Below are positions 9,795 to 18,911 of a stretch of 64,000 bases of DNA, one piece after another. Source of the stretch: Clostridium sp. AM58-1XD (GTDB taxonomy: Bacteria > Bacillota > Clostridia > Lachnospirales > Lachnospiraceae); the NCBI RefSeq assembly GCF_003464085.1, contig NZ_QSDR01000006.1, positions 1 to 64,000 of the forward strand, read 5' to 3'. Under the pieces are notes generated by a model. The model was not told where the DNA came from, searched no databases, and saw only the letters and a list, made by a program, of their open reading frames with translations. Both the position numbers and the translations under genes were made by a program. The number at the start of each line of letters is the position of its first letter. Position 1 is the stretch's first letter.

Positions 9795-10724
9795 TTATCC
9801 TTTCTTTTTCATCTTCTTTTTCATAACAGCCGTCTTCTGAATCGAATAGATTGTCAGGCCCGCGATCGTAGCCAGATATGGAAGCATCTGGATAAATTCT
9901 GCTGGAATACGCAGCATCTGCAGGATATTGGAAAGCCCGTCAAAGAAGGCAAATACCATGGAAGATACAAGCGCCCCTACCGGAGTCGACTGCCCCATGG
10001 AGCATGCAGCCAGCGCAATGAAGCCGCGGCCCGCAGTCATATTTCTTGTAAACATGTTCAGGTACCCCATGGAAAGGTACATACCGCCCAGACCTACCAG
10101 AACGCCGCAGATCAGGATTGCGATAAAGCGGATTTTTGTTACATTTTGTCCGACGCTCTCCGCCGCATTTTCATTTTCCCCAACCGCACGCATGCGCAGA
10201 CCGAGGGGCGTCTTATAGAGGAGTATATAAATAACGACCACCATGAGCAGGGCGATGTACGTCAGCGTATTATGCCCGGAAATAATATCGCCCAGTATTG
10301 GGATGTCCTTAATAACCGGAATTTCAACAGAGGGAAAAGAGAAGCTCTTTAAAGAGGCGCTCGTCCCCTTTTCTCCTGTAGCCAGCTGCAGGGCAAACAC
10401 CGTCAGGCCCCCGGCCATCGTGTTGATTGCCGTGCCGCACAGTACTGCGTTGGCCTTCAGTACGAGATGGAAATATGCAAATATGGCGCTGACGATCAGT
10501 GCTGACCCGACTCCGGCTGCCAGCCCCCATATAAGGCCGCCGCCGATCGCGCCGCCGAGAACTCCAAACAGGGCGGAAATCAGCATAATTCCCTCCAGTC
10601 CCAGATTTACCACTCCGGCCCGGTCACAGACAACCGCGCCAAGAGCCGCCAGCAGGATCGGTGTAGCCACACGAATCCACATAAACAAGAAGTCCACACT
10701 GAAGATATAATTCATCACACTCAT
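9795..10724 (-). CDS. Nucleoside ABC transporter permease (second)
   Basis: 309-residue membrane protein of the BPD_transp_2 family (RbsC-like fold), related to YufQ/NupQ and BmpC-type permeases. It has about eight to nine hydrophobic helices and the conserved cytoplasmic stretch LRMRAVGENENAAESVGQNV. It pairs with the permease gene directly upstream (1 base apart) and the ATPase at 11797, importing nucleosides delivered by the BMP lipoprotein. Confidence 0.9.
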   Translation of the reverse strand: MSVMNYIFSVDFLFMWIRVATPILLAALGAVVCDRAGVVNLGLEGIMLISALFGVLGGAIGGGLIWGLAAGVGSALIVSAIFAYFHLVLKANAVLCGTAINTMAGGLTVFALQLATGEKGTSASLKSFSFPSVEIPVIKDIPILGDIISGHNTLTYIALLMVVVIYILLYKTPLGLRMRAVGENENAAESVGQNVTKIRFIAILICGVLVGLGGMYLSMGYLNMFTRNMTAGRGFIALAACSMGQSTPVGALVSSMVFAFFDGLSNILQMLRIPAEFIQMLPYLATIAGLTIYSIQKTAVMKKKMKKKG

Positions 10725-10725
10725 C

Positions 10726-11810
10726 TTATGCTTCCTCCCCCTTCAATTTCATTTCTTCCTCTTTGGCCGCCTTTACGATCATGCGCTGCTTCCAGCCGCG
10801 GAGTAACGCATCCGCCGCGATAAACAGCATCATTACGCCTTGTATGATCTCCACGACCTCACTTCCCACGTCGCTGTTCCGCGCCATAATATCGGCTCCT
10901 ACGTTCAGATATCCGATAAACGCCGCAGAAAGCGGAACGAGAAGGGGATTATTTCTTGCAAGGAGAGCTACTACGATTCCCGTCCATCCGTATCCCGGAG
11001 AGGCTGTCCATTTAAAACGCGTGTACATGCCGAGAAGCTCCGCTCCGCCGCCGATTCCTGCAATGCCGCCGGCGATCACCTGGGCCAGCACCATAATCCA
11101 TGTGACATTAATACCGCTGTAGTTGGCGAATAAAGGATTTGTTCCCGTAATTCTCAGTTTGCTTCCCGTAGTAGTTCTCATCATGAAGAAGTATACGAGC
11201 ACACAGATGATAAGTCCCAAGGCAACGCCTGCATGGATTCTCGTTCCAGGCACCAGTATCGGGAGCTTGGACGATTTTTCGAACGCCAGAGACGCAAGGC
11301 TGGAGCTGCTTACTTCTCTGAAATGATAGCTGACGAGATAAATGGCAAAGAACTGCACCACGTAGTTGAGCATAATCGATGTAACCAGCTCGCTGACAGA
11401 CCATTTCATCTTCAGGAGAGCCGGAATCAGCGCTACCACAGCGCCGCAGATTCCACCGACCAGAATCGCCGCAACAGGGTGAACGCCTGCCGGAAGAGGC
11501 CATGCGATCGCTACTACCATGCTCCCGCAATGCCGATGAAAAAAGAACCTTCCGCAATCATGGAAAACTGGCCGGAGCCAAAGATTATGATGACTGCGAG
11601 AGCCGTAAACATGAGAGGGGAAGCCGTTTCAACGATGTTGCCGATTCGCCTCAGTGATGTGAACGGTCCGATGAAAAAGCTGTAAAATGCATTTGCCGGG
11701 TCGTCGCTGACCGACAGTACGATCAGTGACACAAGACCGCACGCAATCAGAATGACAATGCCCATTTTGATGGCATCCACCATCAGATGGATTTTCTTAT
11801 TGCTGTCCAT
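10726..11810 (-). CDS. Nucleoside ABC transporter permease (first; frameshifted)
   Basis: First permease of the BMP-type nucleoside importer. The N-terminal fragment (11514-11810) ends in SFFIGIAGAW and the C-terminal fragment (10726-11520) resumes at MVVAIAWPL. Restoring one base at about 11520 (GGAGCATGG) joins them into a 361-residue protein, normal for YufP/NupP-type permeases. The start overlaps the ATPase stop by 14 bases. The break is probably a sequencing indel. Confidence 0.88.
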
Positions 11811-13362
11811 GGATGGCCTCCTTTATCTCTTCTTCCGTCTGTTTTTCAATTCCCAGCATATAAGTTCCCAGCTGCGCTTCCGTTACCTTCGCTGCTTCCG
11901 GGAAATACGCCGCAATCTTTCCTTCATAAACAACAATCAGGCTGTCAGACAGTCCTAAAATTTCATTTAAATCCGAACTGATCAGCATGACGGAGTCTCC
12001 TTTATCACGGAGGGCAATCAGTTCCTTGCGGATGAATTCCGTCGCTCCTACGTCTACCCCTCTCGTAGGCTGGTTGGCAATCACCACTTTTGGCTCCGAA
12101 GAAATTTCCCTTGCAAGTACGGCCTTCTGGATATTCCCTCCGGAAAGGCTGTTGATGCTGACATCCGGATTCTTGCATAGAATCTGGAACCGCTCCGCCA
12201 TTTCCCGGCCATACTGCCTTATATTCTTTCTATTCAGAAATCCGTTTCTGGAAAATTTAGCCGTATCCAGTTTATCCGCGATCATATTCTCCGTGATGGA
12301 CAGTTCGCCTGCCACGCCGGTGGTCATGCGGTCTTCCGGAATATGGGAAAGGCCAAGCCTTCTGATCTCGCTGATGCTGAAATTTCTGATGTTCTGCCCG
12401 CAGACTTCGATACTTCCTTCCGAGTAATGGCCGCTTCCCGTAATCGCCTCCACCAGTTCAAACTGGCCGTTTCCTTCTACACCGGCGATTCCCAGAATTT
12501 CTCCTTCACATAAGTCGAAAGACATCCCGTCGACTGCTGCCTTTTCGTTCTCATCTATTACTTTTAAATCCCTGACCTTTACCAGCGGCCTGCCTGGCTT
12601 ACAGGGCGATTTTTCAATATTAAGAATGACGTCTCTTCCAACCATCAGCCTGGAAATATCCTGTTCGGAAATATCCTTTAAATCATATACTCCTTTGGAT
12701 TCCCCTCTGCGGATGATGGTGATTCTGTCACACAATTCCTTTACTTCATTCAGCTTATGGGAAATAAATATGATCGTATATCCATTTTCCCGCAAATGCT
12801 TCAGTTCCACGAACAGCTCTTCCGTTTCCTGCGGGGTCAGAACTGCCGTCGGCTCGTCCAGAATCAGAATTTTTGCACCCCTGAAAAGGGCTTTTAAAAT
12901 CTCTACCTTCTGCTTCTGACCCACCGTCAAATCCCTGATTTTCTTTCTGGGATCGATCAGCAGGTTATATTTCTGTGCCATCTCTTCCACCTGTTTTTCT
13001 GCATGGCGGCCGTCGATCAGCATCCCTTTTTTTGGCTCCACTCCAAGAATTACATTTTCAGCTACGCTCAGAGAAGGAACCAGCATAAAATGCTGATGTA
13101 CCATTCCTATGCCTAAACGGATTGCCATTCCCGGAGATGTAATATTTTCCTTTTTCCCGTTGACGAAGATCTCTCCTGAAGTCGGCTGTTCTTCTCCGAA
13201 CAGGATCTTCATAAGAGTCGATTTCCCTGCACCGTTCTCACCCGATAGAGCATGAATTTCTCCCTGGTTAATCACGAGAGTGACATCCTTGTTGGCCATA
13301 ACGCCGTTCGGGTACACCTTTACAATATTCTGCATACGCAGTGCTTCTTTTACTTCTGCCAT
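11797..13362 (-). CDS. Nucleoside ABC transporter ATP-binding protein (double cassette)
   Basis: 521-residue ATPase with two ABC domains, as in RbsA and YufO/NupO. First domain: Walker A GENGAGKST near 40, signature region DLTVGQKQKVEILKAL, Walker B ILILDEPTAVLT. Second domain: degenerate Walker A (GVEGNGQ), signature SLSGGNIQKAV, Walker B-like VVIANQPTRGVD. Asymmetric second sites are normal here. Energises the two permeases downstream. Confidence 0.94.
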   Translation of the reverse strand: MAEVKEALRMQNIVKVYPNGVMANKDVTLVINQGEIHALSGENGAGKSTLMKILFGEEQPTSGEIFVNGKKENITSPGMAIRLGIGMVHQHFMLVPSLSVAENVILGVEPKKGMLIDGRHAEKQVEEMAQKYNLLIDPRKKIRDLTVGQKQKVEILKALFRGAKILILDEPTAVLTPQETEELFVELKHLRENGYTIIFISHKLNEVKELCDRITIIRRGESKGVYDLKDISEQDISRLMVGRDVILNIEKSPCKPGRPLVKVRDLKVIDENEKAAVDGMSFDLCEGEILGIAGVEGNGQFELVEAITGSGHYSEGSIEVCGQNIRNFSISEIRRLGLSHIPEDRMTTGVAGELSITENMIADKLDTAKFSRNGFLNRKNIRQYGREMAERFQILCKNPDVSINSLSGGNIQKAVLAREISSEPKVVIANQPTRGVDVGATEFIRKELIALRDKGDSVMLISSDLNEILGLSDSLIVVYEGKIAAYFPEAAKVTEAQLGTYMLGIEKQTEEEIKEAIHGQQ

Positions 13363-13411
13363 CTTACACCTCTGATTTTATTAACAGAACGCGATTCTGT
13401 TTCATAGAAAA

Positions 13412-13453
13412 GGCACGGCAGATTAAAGAGAATTTCTTTAAAAATGCCGTGCC
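13412..13453 (-). terminator. Hairpin between binding-protein and ATPase genes (attenuator)
   Basis: Arms GGCACGGCA (13412-13420) and TGCCGTGCC (13445-13453) with additional inner pairing, followed on the minus strand by TTTTCTAT. It begins 14 bases after the BMP lipoprotein stop. As the ATPase and permease genes continue downstream without another obvious promoter, it probably acts as a partial terminator favouring binding-protein expression. Confidence 0.6.
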
Positions 13454-13466
13454 CCCTTTCATTTCA

Positions 13467-14666
13467 TCATGGTTTCATTTCATTACGCATAGCAGCGATA
13501 TCATCGGTAGACATATCGAATGCCGTGCCTACGGTGATTTCACCGGAAATAACCTTCTGCTCGATCTCGTCAAGTGCCTTGCGGATATCTTCCGGAACAC
13601 ACTTTTCGTAGTTTTCATTCTTTGCAAGTCCTACAGCTCCGCTATCAAGGCCAAGCAGATAATCCTTATCACATGTCATGGAGCCGTCCTTGAATCCCTG
13701 GATTGCCGTAAACAGAGACTCACCTACGTTCTTAAGACTGGAACTCAGAATACATTCTGCCATTTCCGGCTTGCTGTCCTTTAACTGGGTGTAGATATCC
13801 TGGTCACATGCGATGATGTACTTTCCTGCATTCTGTGCCGCTGTTACAGCGCCGAGAATACTCTGGGATGCCGGAGCATACACGATCTGTGCGCCCTGGT
13901 TGTAAAGCTGTGTCGTCATCTCCGTACATTTTGCAACGTCTTCAAAAGAACCTACATAAGAAGTCAGAACCTTAATCTCCGGATCCACATATTTAATTCC
14001 CTCGATATAGCCTACGAGGAAGTCGTTGATATTCGCCGTATCCATGGAGCCGATGAAGCCCAGAACCTTGCTGTCCGTATCCATCTTCTCATCGCCGGAC
14101 TCAAACATCTTCGCTGCAAGACAGCCTGACATAAACGCCGCCTGGTTTGAGTAGTAAGCGATTCCCATCATGTTGCCGTCGATGACTGTATCGCGGTTTA
14201 CTTCGCCGTCATAGAACAGGTAGTTCTTGTCCGGAAACTGGGAAGCGATATCTTCTGCCAGCTCCTTTGTAGAGAAGGTTCCTGTTACGATCATATCCCA
14301 ATCCTGCTCGGATACGTCCAGAAAATGGCCTTCGTAGCTGGTCTCGTCTCTGCCCATCTCTACGATCTTCACTTCGGCGCCTGTCTCGTCTTTTAATTTA
14401 TTCAGGCCTTCTGCAGCCGAATCAAAGAATCCCTTGTCGCCAAGGCTTCCGTTTACCAGGCATACAACCTTAAAGTCTCCGCCCTCTTCTGCCTTTGCTT
14501 CTCCTTCTTCTGCAGCGCCTTCCCCTGCGGCATCTTCTGCCTTTGCCTCAGTTTCAGTCTTTGCATCAGCTGCCTTTGTCTCCTCTGCAGGCTTGCTGCC
14601 GCAGCCAGCTAAAAGAGAGCCTGTCATCACGCATGCCATTGCAAGGCTTACAAATCTTTTTTTCAT
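13467..14666 (-). CDS. BMP-family nucleoside-binding lipoprotein
   Basis: Substrate-binding lipoprotein of the nucleoside ABC importer. Start at 14666 is preferred because AAGGAGG precedes it and a signal peptide begins there (MKKRF...); the frame open further upstream has no site. 399 residues: lipobox LLAGC near 18-22, an acidic Ala/Glu/Lys-rich tether to about 65, then a BMP domain from FKVVCLVNGSLGDKGFFDSA. It heads the transport genes and is followed by an attenuator-like hairpin. Confidence 0.93.
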   Translation of the reverse strand: MKKRFVSLAMACVMTGSLLAGCGSKPAEETKAADAKTETEAKAEDAAGEGAAEEGEAKAEEGGDFKVVCLVNGSLGDKGFFDSAAEGLNKLKDETGAEVKIVEMGRDETSYEGHFLDVSEQDWDMIVTGTFSTKELAEDIASQFPDKNYLFYDGEVNRDTVIDGNMMGIAYYSNQAAFMSGCLAAKMFESGDEKMDTDSKVLGFIGSMDTANINDFLVGYIEGIKYVDPEIKVLTSYVGSFEDVAKCTEMTTQLYNQGAQIVYAPASQSILGAVTAAQNAGKYIIACDQDIYTQLKDSKPEMAECILSSSLKNVGESLFTAIQGFKDGSMTCDKDYLLGLDSGAVGLAKNENYEKCVPEDIRKALDEIEQKVISGEITVGTAFDMSTDDIAAMRNEMKP

Positions 14667-14696
14667 AACTTCCTCCTTATAATATAATAATAGAAT

Positions 14697-14766
14697 GATG
14701 TTTGGGTCAAAAAGTATTTTTGCCCCGTTGATACCGGATTGCTCCGCACTATGTGCTCTTGGTATC
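14697..14766 (-). other. Structured intergenic segment before the BMP lipoprotein gene
   Basis: On the minus strand GATACC/GGTATC closing arms (14761-14766, 14730-14735) enclose a GCAC-ATA-GTGC hairpin and a GGA-GCAA-TCC hairpin, a compact three-way layout. A second potential hairpin (CAAAAA-TAC-TTTTTG) follows toward the ribosome site. It matches no riboswitch I know; it may be an mRNA-processing or translational element. Confidence 0.35.
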
Positions 14767-14810
14767 ATAAATGGATTTATCGACAACCAGTCCCTTACGC
14801 GACGGATTGT

Positions 14811-15580
14811 TTACTTGTTTTCTTTATCCTTCCGGATAATCTGGCGCATCGCTTCTATACCGGTTTCGATGGCCCTGTGCTCCCAGTCCCTGGGATATGT
14901 CTTGCTGTCATTGGAATATGCCTTATAATTCGTAGCGCTGACTAAGACTGTAGCCGCCCTGATTCCTAGAGAAGCTGCAATCAGGAACAGAGGGGCGCTC
15001 TCCATACTGGTGGACGTGGCTCCGCCGGCTTCATATGCATTCCACTTCTGAATCAATTCATATCCGACCGGCTTTGTCTCCGGCGAATTCTGTGTATAGA
15101 AAGAGGCTTTCGTGATCGTAACGCCGACATTATATGGAAACTCCAACTTTCTGGCCGCTTCCTCCAACGCTTCATGAGGTCGAAATCCGGCACCGACGGG
15201 AATTCCAGAGGCAGATAATGGCAGCCTACGCCTTCCATGCGCACCGCGCCGTTTGGAATCACCACATCCCCGATCCCCACCTTTTTCGATGTAGACGCAC
15301 ATGTGCCGACCCGGATAATCGTATGAGCGCCGCACTCCACCAGCTCTTCCACAGCAATCGCTGTAGACGGTCCTCCGATTCCGCTGCTTGTCACCGCGAC
15401 CGGTTCCCCGTCCAGGGTACCTGTAAAGGTACGGAATTCTCTGTGAAATGCAATCTCCTTTGGATTGTCGAAGTATCCCGCTATTTTCTCGCTTCTTTCC
15501 GGGCTTCCGGGAAGGAATACGTAGCGTCCGATATCTCCTTTTCCGATCCCCAGGTGCATGACCTTTTTCTGCTCGTCCAT
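14811..15580 (-). CDS. Nucleoside phosphorylase (frameshifted)
   Basis: Second PNP_UDP_1 phosphorylase of the operon, related to but distinct from the one at 9019. Fragment 15053-15580 carries VFLPGSPERSEK, SSGIGGPST and RVGTCAST; fragment 14811-15335 carries GGATSTSMESAPLFLIAASLG. Restoring one G at about 15170 (AAGCG to AAGGCG) joins them into 256 residues. First gene of the operon, with GGAGGAAG before its start. The break is probably a sequencing indel. Confidence 0.88.
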
Positions 15581-15635
15581 CTCTTCCTCCTGTATATCAA
15601 ATCATATAAATTTTTCTCAAAATAAAATCAGAGTA

Positions 15636-15670
15636 AAAAAAGACGTATTTCTTTCAAACACGTCTTTTTT
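15636..15670 (-). terminator. Terminator of the ARH/ribose-transport operon
   Basis: Arms AAAAAAGACGT (15636-15646) and ACGTCTTTTTT (15660-15670); on the minus strand the stem runs into a T-rich tract. It lies 65 bases beyond the stop of the ARH gene and upstream of the nucleoside operon, separating the two transcripts. Confidence 0.75.
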
Positions 15671-15734
15671 CTTCTTTTATTGACAAGAATATCTTACCAT
15701 TACAGGCAATTGTTGTCAACTTAAACATGCCCTA

Positions 15735-16763
15735 TTATGCGATCAGTTCTGCTGCCTTTCGGGCTGTTTCTTCGATATGTAATTCATTCTCCCTGTCCAG
15801 AAGTTCGATCAAATTTCGATCCACATGTTTACTTCCTTCCAAAGCGCCTACAATGGAACCTACAATCGCCGCCACGGTATCCGTATCATAGCCGATATTT
15901 ACCGCCTCGTATACGCTCTCCCACGCGTCGCCGTTACAGATCATGATAATTCCGAACGCCGCCGGAACGGCTTCCGAAATGTGAAGCCCCGTACCGATGA
16001 TGTCGTAAATCTGTTTTAATCGGACTTCTTTCGGGAGGGAGGACATGGCAATTGCGATTGCCAGATTCATTCGTTCCACCACGCTGGCTCCGCCTACGAT
16101 TCTGGAGCACTCTTTGCCGATTTCTTCTCCCCTTTTTGCGCCGTACAGACCGGCCTGAACAATGCTGTAAGGAGTCGCATTCGCTTCAAATGCCTCGCTG
16201 ATTGCAGCCGCTACGGCGCAGGCGCCGGATATGGCAAGCTGATTATCGTGGCTGACCCGTGTAATGCATACCGCATCATCAATTGCCTTGTCAATATTTC
16301 CAGGATTAAACAGGCCGGCTGCTGCGATTTTCATAGCGCTTCCGTTTGTAGCCTGCCTCGCATAATCCACGACTCCGCCGGCATCGTATTCTATTCCCTC
16401 CCGTTTCGCCTTCAGTTCCGCTATGGCGCTGCGGGTAGTCGGTCCTGCAAACCTGTTGAAATACCGCGGAATTCCCGACCACTGAATCAGCATATTTTCT
16501 ACACATTCTGCTTTAATAACGCCGTCATTCCTAATCACTTCTTCGATCAGCAGATAAGTCTGTGAAAAGTCATCCGTTATCTGTCCCGCCTTGTTTCCGT
16601 AGGCAAACGCCGTCTGATCCGGCGCCGCCATTTCCCTCAGACCGCCGTTATACTTTTCTCTGATCTGGTCGAAGGTTAAATTTTCCGTAACCGCCCCCAT
16701 CGCATCGCCGACCGCACAGTAAATCATGCTCCCCAAAATTTTACTATATTTTTCCTGATTCAT
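15735..16763 (-). CDS. ADP-ribosylglycohydrolase family hydrolase (ARH copy 2)
   Basis: 342-residue member of the DraG/ARH family, metal-dependent hydrolases of N- or O-glycosidic bonds to ribose. The metal-ligand motifs are intact: GDAMGAVTE with D20, TDD (63-65) and NIGYDTDT (289-296) with the DxDT signature. Last gene of the operon with the ribose-type ABC transporter, PfkB kinase and AllA-like proteins. The setting suggests a small-molecule ribosyl substrate rather than protein de-ADP-ribosylation; YegU of E. coli is the closest analogy by context. Substrate unknown. Confidence 0.85.
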   Translation of the reverse strand: MNQEKYSKILGSMIYCAVGDAMGAVTENLTFDQIREKYNGGLREMAAPDQTAFAYGNKAGQITDDFSQTYLLIEEVIRNDGVIKAECVENMLIQWSGIPRYFNRFAGPTTRSAIAELKAKREGIEYDAGGVVDYARQATNGSAMKIAAAGLFNPGNIDKAIDDAVCITRVSHDNQLAISGACAVAAAISEAFEANATPYSIVQAGLYGAKRGEEIGKECSRIVGGASVVERMNLAIAIAMSSLPKEVRLKQIYDIIGTGLHISEAVPAAFGIIMICNGDAWESVYEAVNIGYDTDTVAAIVGSIVGALEGSKHVDRNLIELLDRENELHIEETARKAAELIA

Positions 16764-16806
16764 ACTGATACTGCTCTCCTGTCTGTCATATTATTCTCTC
16801 TTCCTG

Positions 16807-17280
16807 TTAAAGCTCCACCAGGACCGGCTCTCCTATGATCGGCACAAATACCGCCGGTTCCAGATTCCGGGCCATGAAATAATAGTAGGAGTCTCCATCC
16901 GCGCCTCTGCATGCGTCGTGCCAGATCCCTTTTTTCAGCACTACGATTTCGCCAGGTGAGATCAGAAATGCCCTGATGTCTTCCGCTTTCGCCCCTGTAC
17001 CATGAGGATCCGAATCGGCCACTGCCAGTACAATCGGCTTATCTCCGCACATGAGCATTTCAGTCGTTAAGTTATGCACTTCCATCGAGTCCACCTCCAG
17101 CGGCATGCCGCCCACCATCGTGTAACCCAAACCTGCCGGATGTTCCATGCAGAGCCCCGGGGTCATCCAGCATTCCCATCCACCCGTGCCGGTTCTACCT
17201 TCCCCCTTTACTACTTTTGTATATGTTCCGAAGGGCTTAAAATTTTCTTCATTAACCGGTATCGCTTTGATCGTCATCAT
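16807..17280 (-). CDS. AllA-like (ureidoglycolate lyase family) cupin, copy 2
   Basis: 157 residues when started at 17280, where ATG overlaps the previous stop (ATGA) and follows AAGGAGG. It has the family look of ureidoglycolate lyase: N-terminal FKPFGTY, a central small beta-barrel and a late GIWHDA motif preceded by ISPGEIVVLKKG. Family members split ureidoglycolate into glyoxylate and urea; no other allantoin genes are here, so the substrate is probably different. Paralogue of the adjacent gene. Confidence 0.65.
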   Translation of the reverse strand: MMTIKAIPVNEENFKPFGTYTKVVKGEGRTGTGGWECWMTPGLCMEHPAGLGYTMVGGMPLEVDSMEVHNLTTEMLMCGDKPIVLAVADSDPHGTGAKAEDIRAFLISPGEIVVLKKGIWHDACRGADGDSYYYFMARNLEPAVFVPIIGEPVLVEL

Positions 17281-17774
17281 TCCTCCTCCTTTACGTTTAC
17301 GCGGACCGGGCCGGGCTGAATCTCTACCCATTCAATTTCCCTCAGGTTATCCGGTTCCTTATTCGTCGCGAGAAAATAATAGTAAGTGTCTTTATCTACT
17401 CCGTGGTTTGCGTCATGCCAGATCCCTTTCGCAACGACCGCCACATCTCCCGGCCTCATGATAAACGCTCTTACATCTTCCTCCTTTGGACACGTATCAG
17501 GATCGCTGTCCGCCACGGTCAGCACCATAGCCCCGTCGCCGCAGAACTGAGGTTCCTCCGTCAGCATATGGCGTTCCATACTGATGGAATCAAACTGCGC
17601 CGCTGCCTTGCATGCGGTGATTCCAAGATTCATCGGTTCATCCACCAGCTCACCCGGTGTGGAATGGGCGGTAAAATCCTCCGATACCCTGGCCGGAATT
17701 TCCAACAGGTTTACGTACCTTCCAAACGGTGCAAATCCTTCTTTTGTAATGGGAACTGCTTTTATTGTTTTCAT
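17277..17774 (-). CDS. AllA-like (ureidoglycolate lyase family) cupin, copy 1
   Basis: 165 residues from ATG 17774 (a GTG three bases upstream is an alternative start). It shares with its neighbour the N-terminal PFGRYV, the central VADSDP segment, an Arg-Ala-Phe-Ile strand followed by PGDVAVVAKG, and GIWHDA then a YYYFLA strand. The two copies are clearly homologous but quite diverged, as if subunits of one complex or enzymes of two steps. Placed directly after the binding-protein gene. Confidence 0.65.
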   Translation of the reverse strand: MKTIKAVPITKEGFAPFGRYVNLLEIPARVSEDFTAHSTPGELVDEPMNLGITACKAAAQFDSISMERHMLTEEPQFCGDGAMVLTVADSDPDTCPKEEDVRAFIMRPGDVAVVAKGIWHDANHGVDKDTYYYFLATNKEPDNLREIEWVEIQPGPVRVNVKEEE

Positions 17775-17801
17775 CACTGATTCTTCCTTCCCTCTTAACG
17801 A

Positions 17802-18865
17802 TTATGAGTAGTTATAGCTGTCGATGTTCTCCGCATTAAGAACGATACAGCCGTGATATACGTAATTACCGTCTACCGTAAGTTCAATGCCGTCAACCTT
17901 GACATCCTCAACAGGAGTTCCGTTTGCCAGAGCGTCCAGAACGTAAACGGCCACTTTGCCTGTCTCCTGAGGATTCCAGCTGAGAATCTGCTTTAAAACT
18001 CCACTTTTCAGCCTTCTTTACACTGGGACGGGAAACCGATTCCTGTAATGCAGATCTGACCCATTTCCATATCCCCGTTGTCCACGGCCTGACTTACTGC
18101 GGCTGCAGCCTGAGGGGCTTCCGCACCCGCGAAACCGAGGATTCCTTTTAAGTTGGGGTATGTAGCCAGAAGAGTCTGTGCGTTTTCGTACGCATGCTCA
18201 TTCTCGTCATCGGAACACAGGGTCGCCACAATTGTAATGTCCGGATATTTTTCCTTTAAATATGCTTCCGCAGCCTCAAATTTGGAAACCTGGTTCTCTG
18301 CGCTAAGTGAGGCTACCATAAATGCCAGTTCGCCTTCTCCTCCCATTTCCTGAGCAATCATTTCAGCCAGCTGTTCTCCCATGGCGGCGTCCGAGTCAGG
18401 TATTACGCAGTAGTCTCTCTCAGACTTCGGGGAATCGCTGTCAAAGGTAATCGTATGAATGCCTTTGCCTTTTGCCGTGGCTATCGTATCCACAACAGCA
18501 TCCGCGTCGTTCGCCGCTACGCCGAGTCCTACAATTCCCTGGGTCATGGCGTCTTCCATCATCGTAATCTGCTTTGCAGAGTCAGTAGAGGCCGGGCCAT
18601 TAAAAATAAGGTTGTATCCCAGCGCTCCCGCAGCTTCTTTTGCCCCGTTCTCACAGGATGTCCAGTAATCATATCCCACACATTTCGGGCAGAGATAAAT
18701 CGATTTCGTCCCATCTGCTGCCGCAGCTCCTGTGGATTCTGCGCTTTCCGCCTTTGCCGCCTCTGTCTGCGGCGCATCCTCCTTCACCGTACATCCGCTT
18801 AACATTCCGACCATCATACCGGTAAACAACACCGCCGCCAATGCCTGTTTTCTGTTTCTTCTCAT
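17802..18865 (-). CDS. Ribose-type ABC transporter substrate-binding lipoprotein (frameshifted)
   Basis: Type I periplasmic-binding-protein family lipoprotein. Signal peptide with lipobox MLSGC (about 21-25), a short Ala/Glu/Ser tether, then the sugar-binding domain from SIYLCPKCVGYDYWTSCENG. The main frame ends early at SQCKEG; one restored base at about 18011 (GGCTG to GGCCTG) continues to WNPQETGKVAVYVLDAL and a stop at 17802, giving 354 residues. The mature protein would deliver a sugar or nucleoside-like ligand to the two permeases upstream. The break is probably a sequencing indel. Confidence 0.87.
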
Positions 18866-18892
18866 AAATAGTTCCTCCTTATTTATATTTTC

Positions 18893-18909
18893 CAGTCTGT
18901 ATCAGACTG
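18893..18909 (-). other. Small hairpin between permease and binding-protein genes
   Basis: Perfect 7-base stem CAGTCTG-TAT-CAGACTG in the 46-base gap, just before the AAGGAGGA site of the binding-protein gene. No T-run follows, so it looks like an mRNA-stabilising or processing hairpin rather than a terminator. Confidence 0.4.
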
Positions 18910-18911
18910 CG

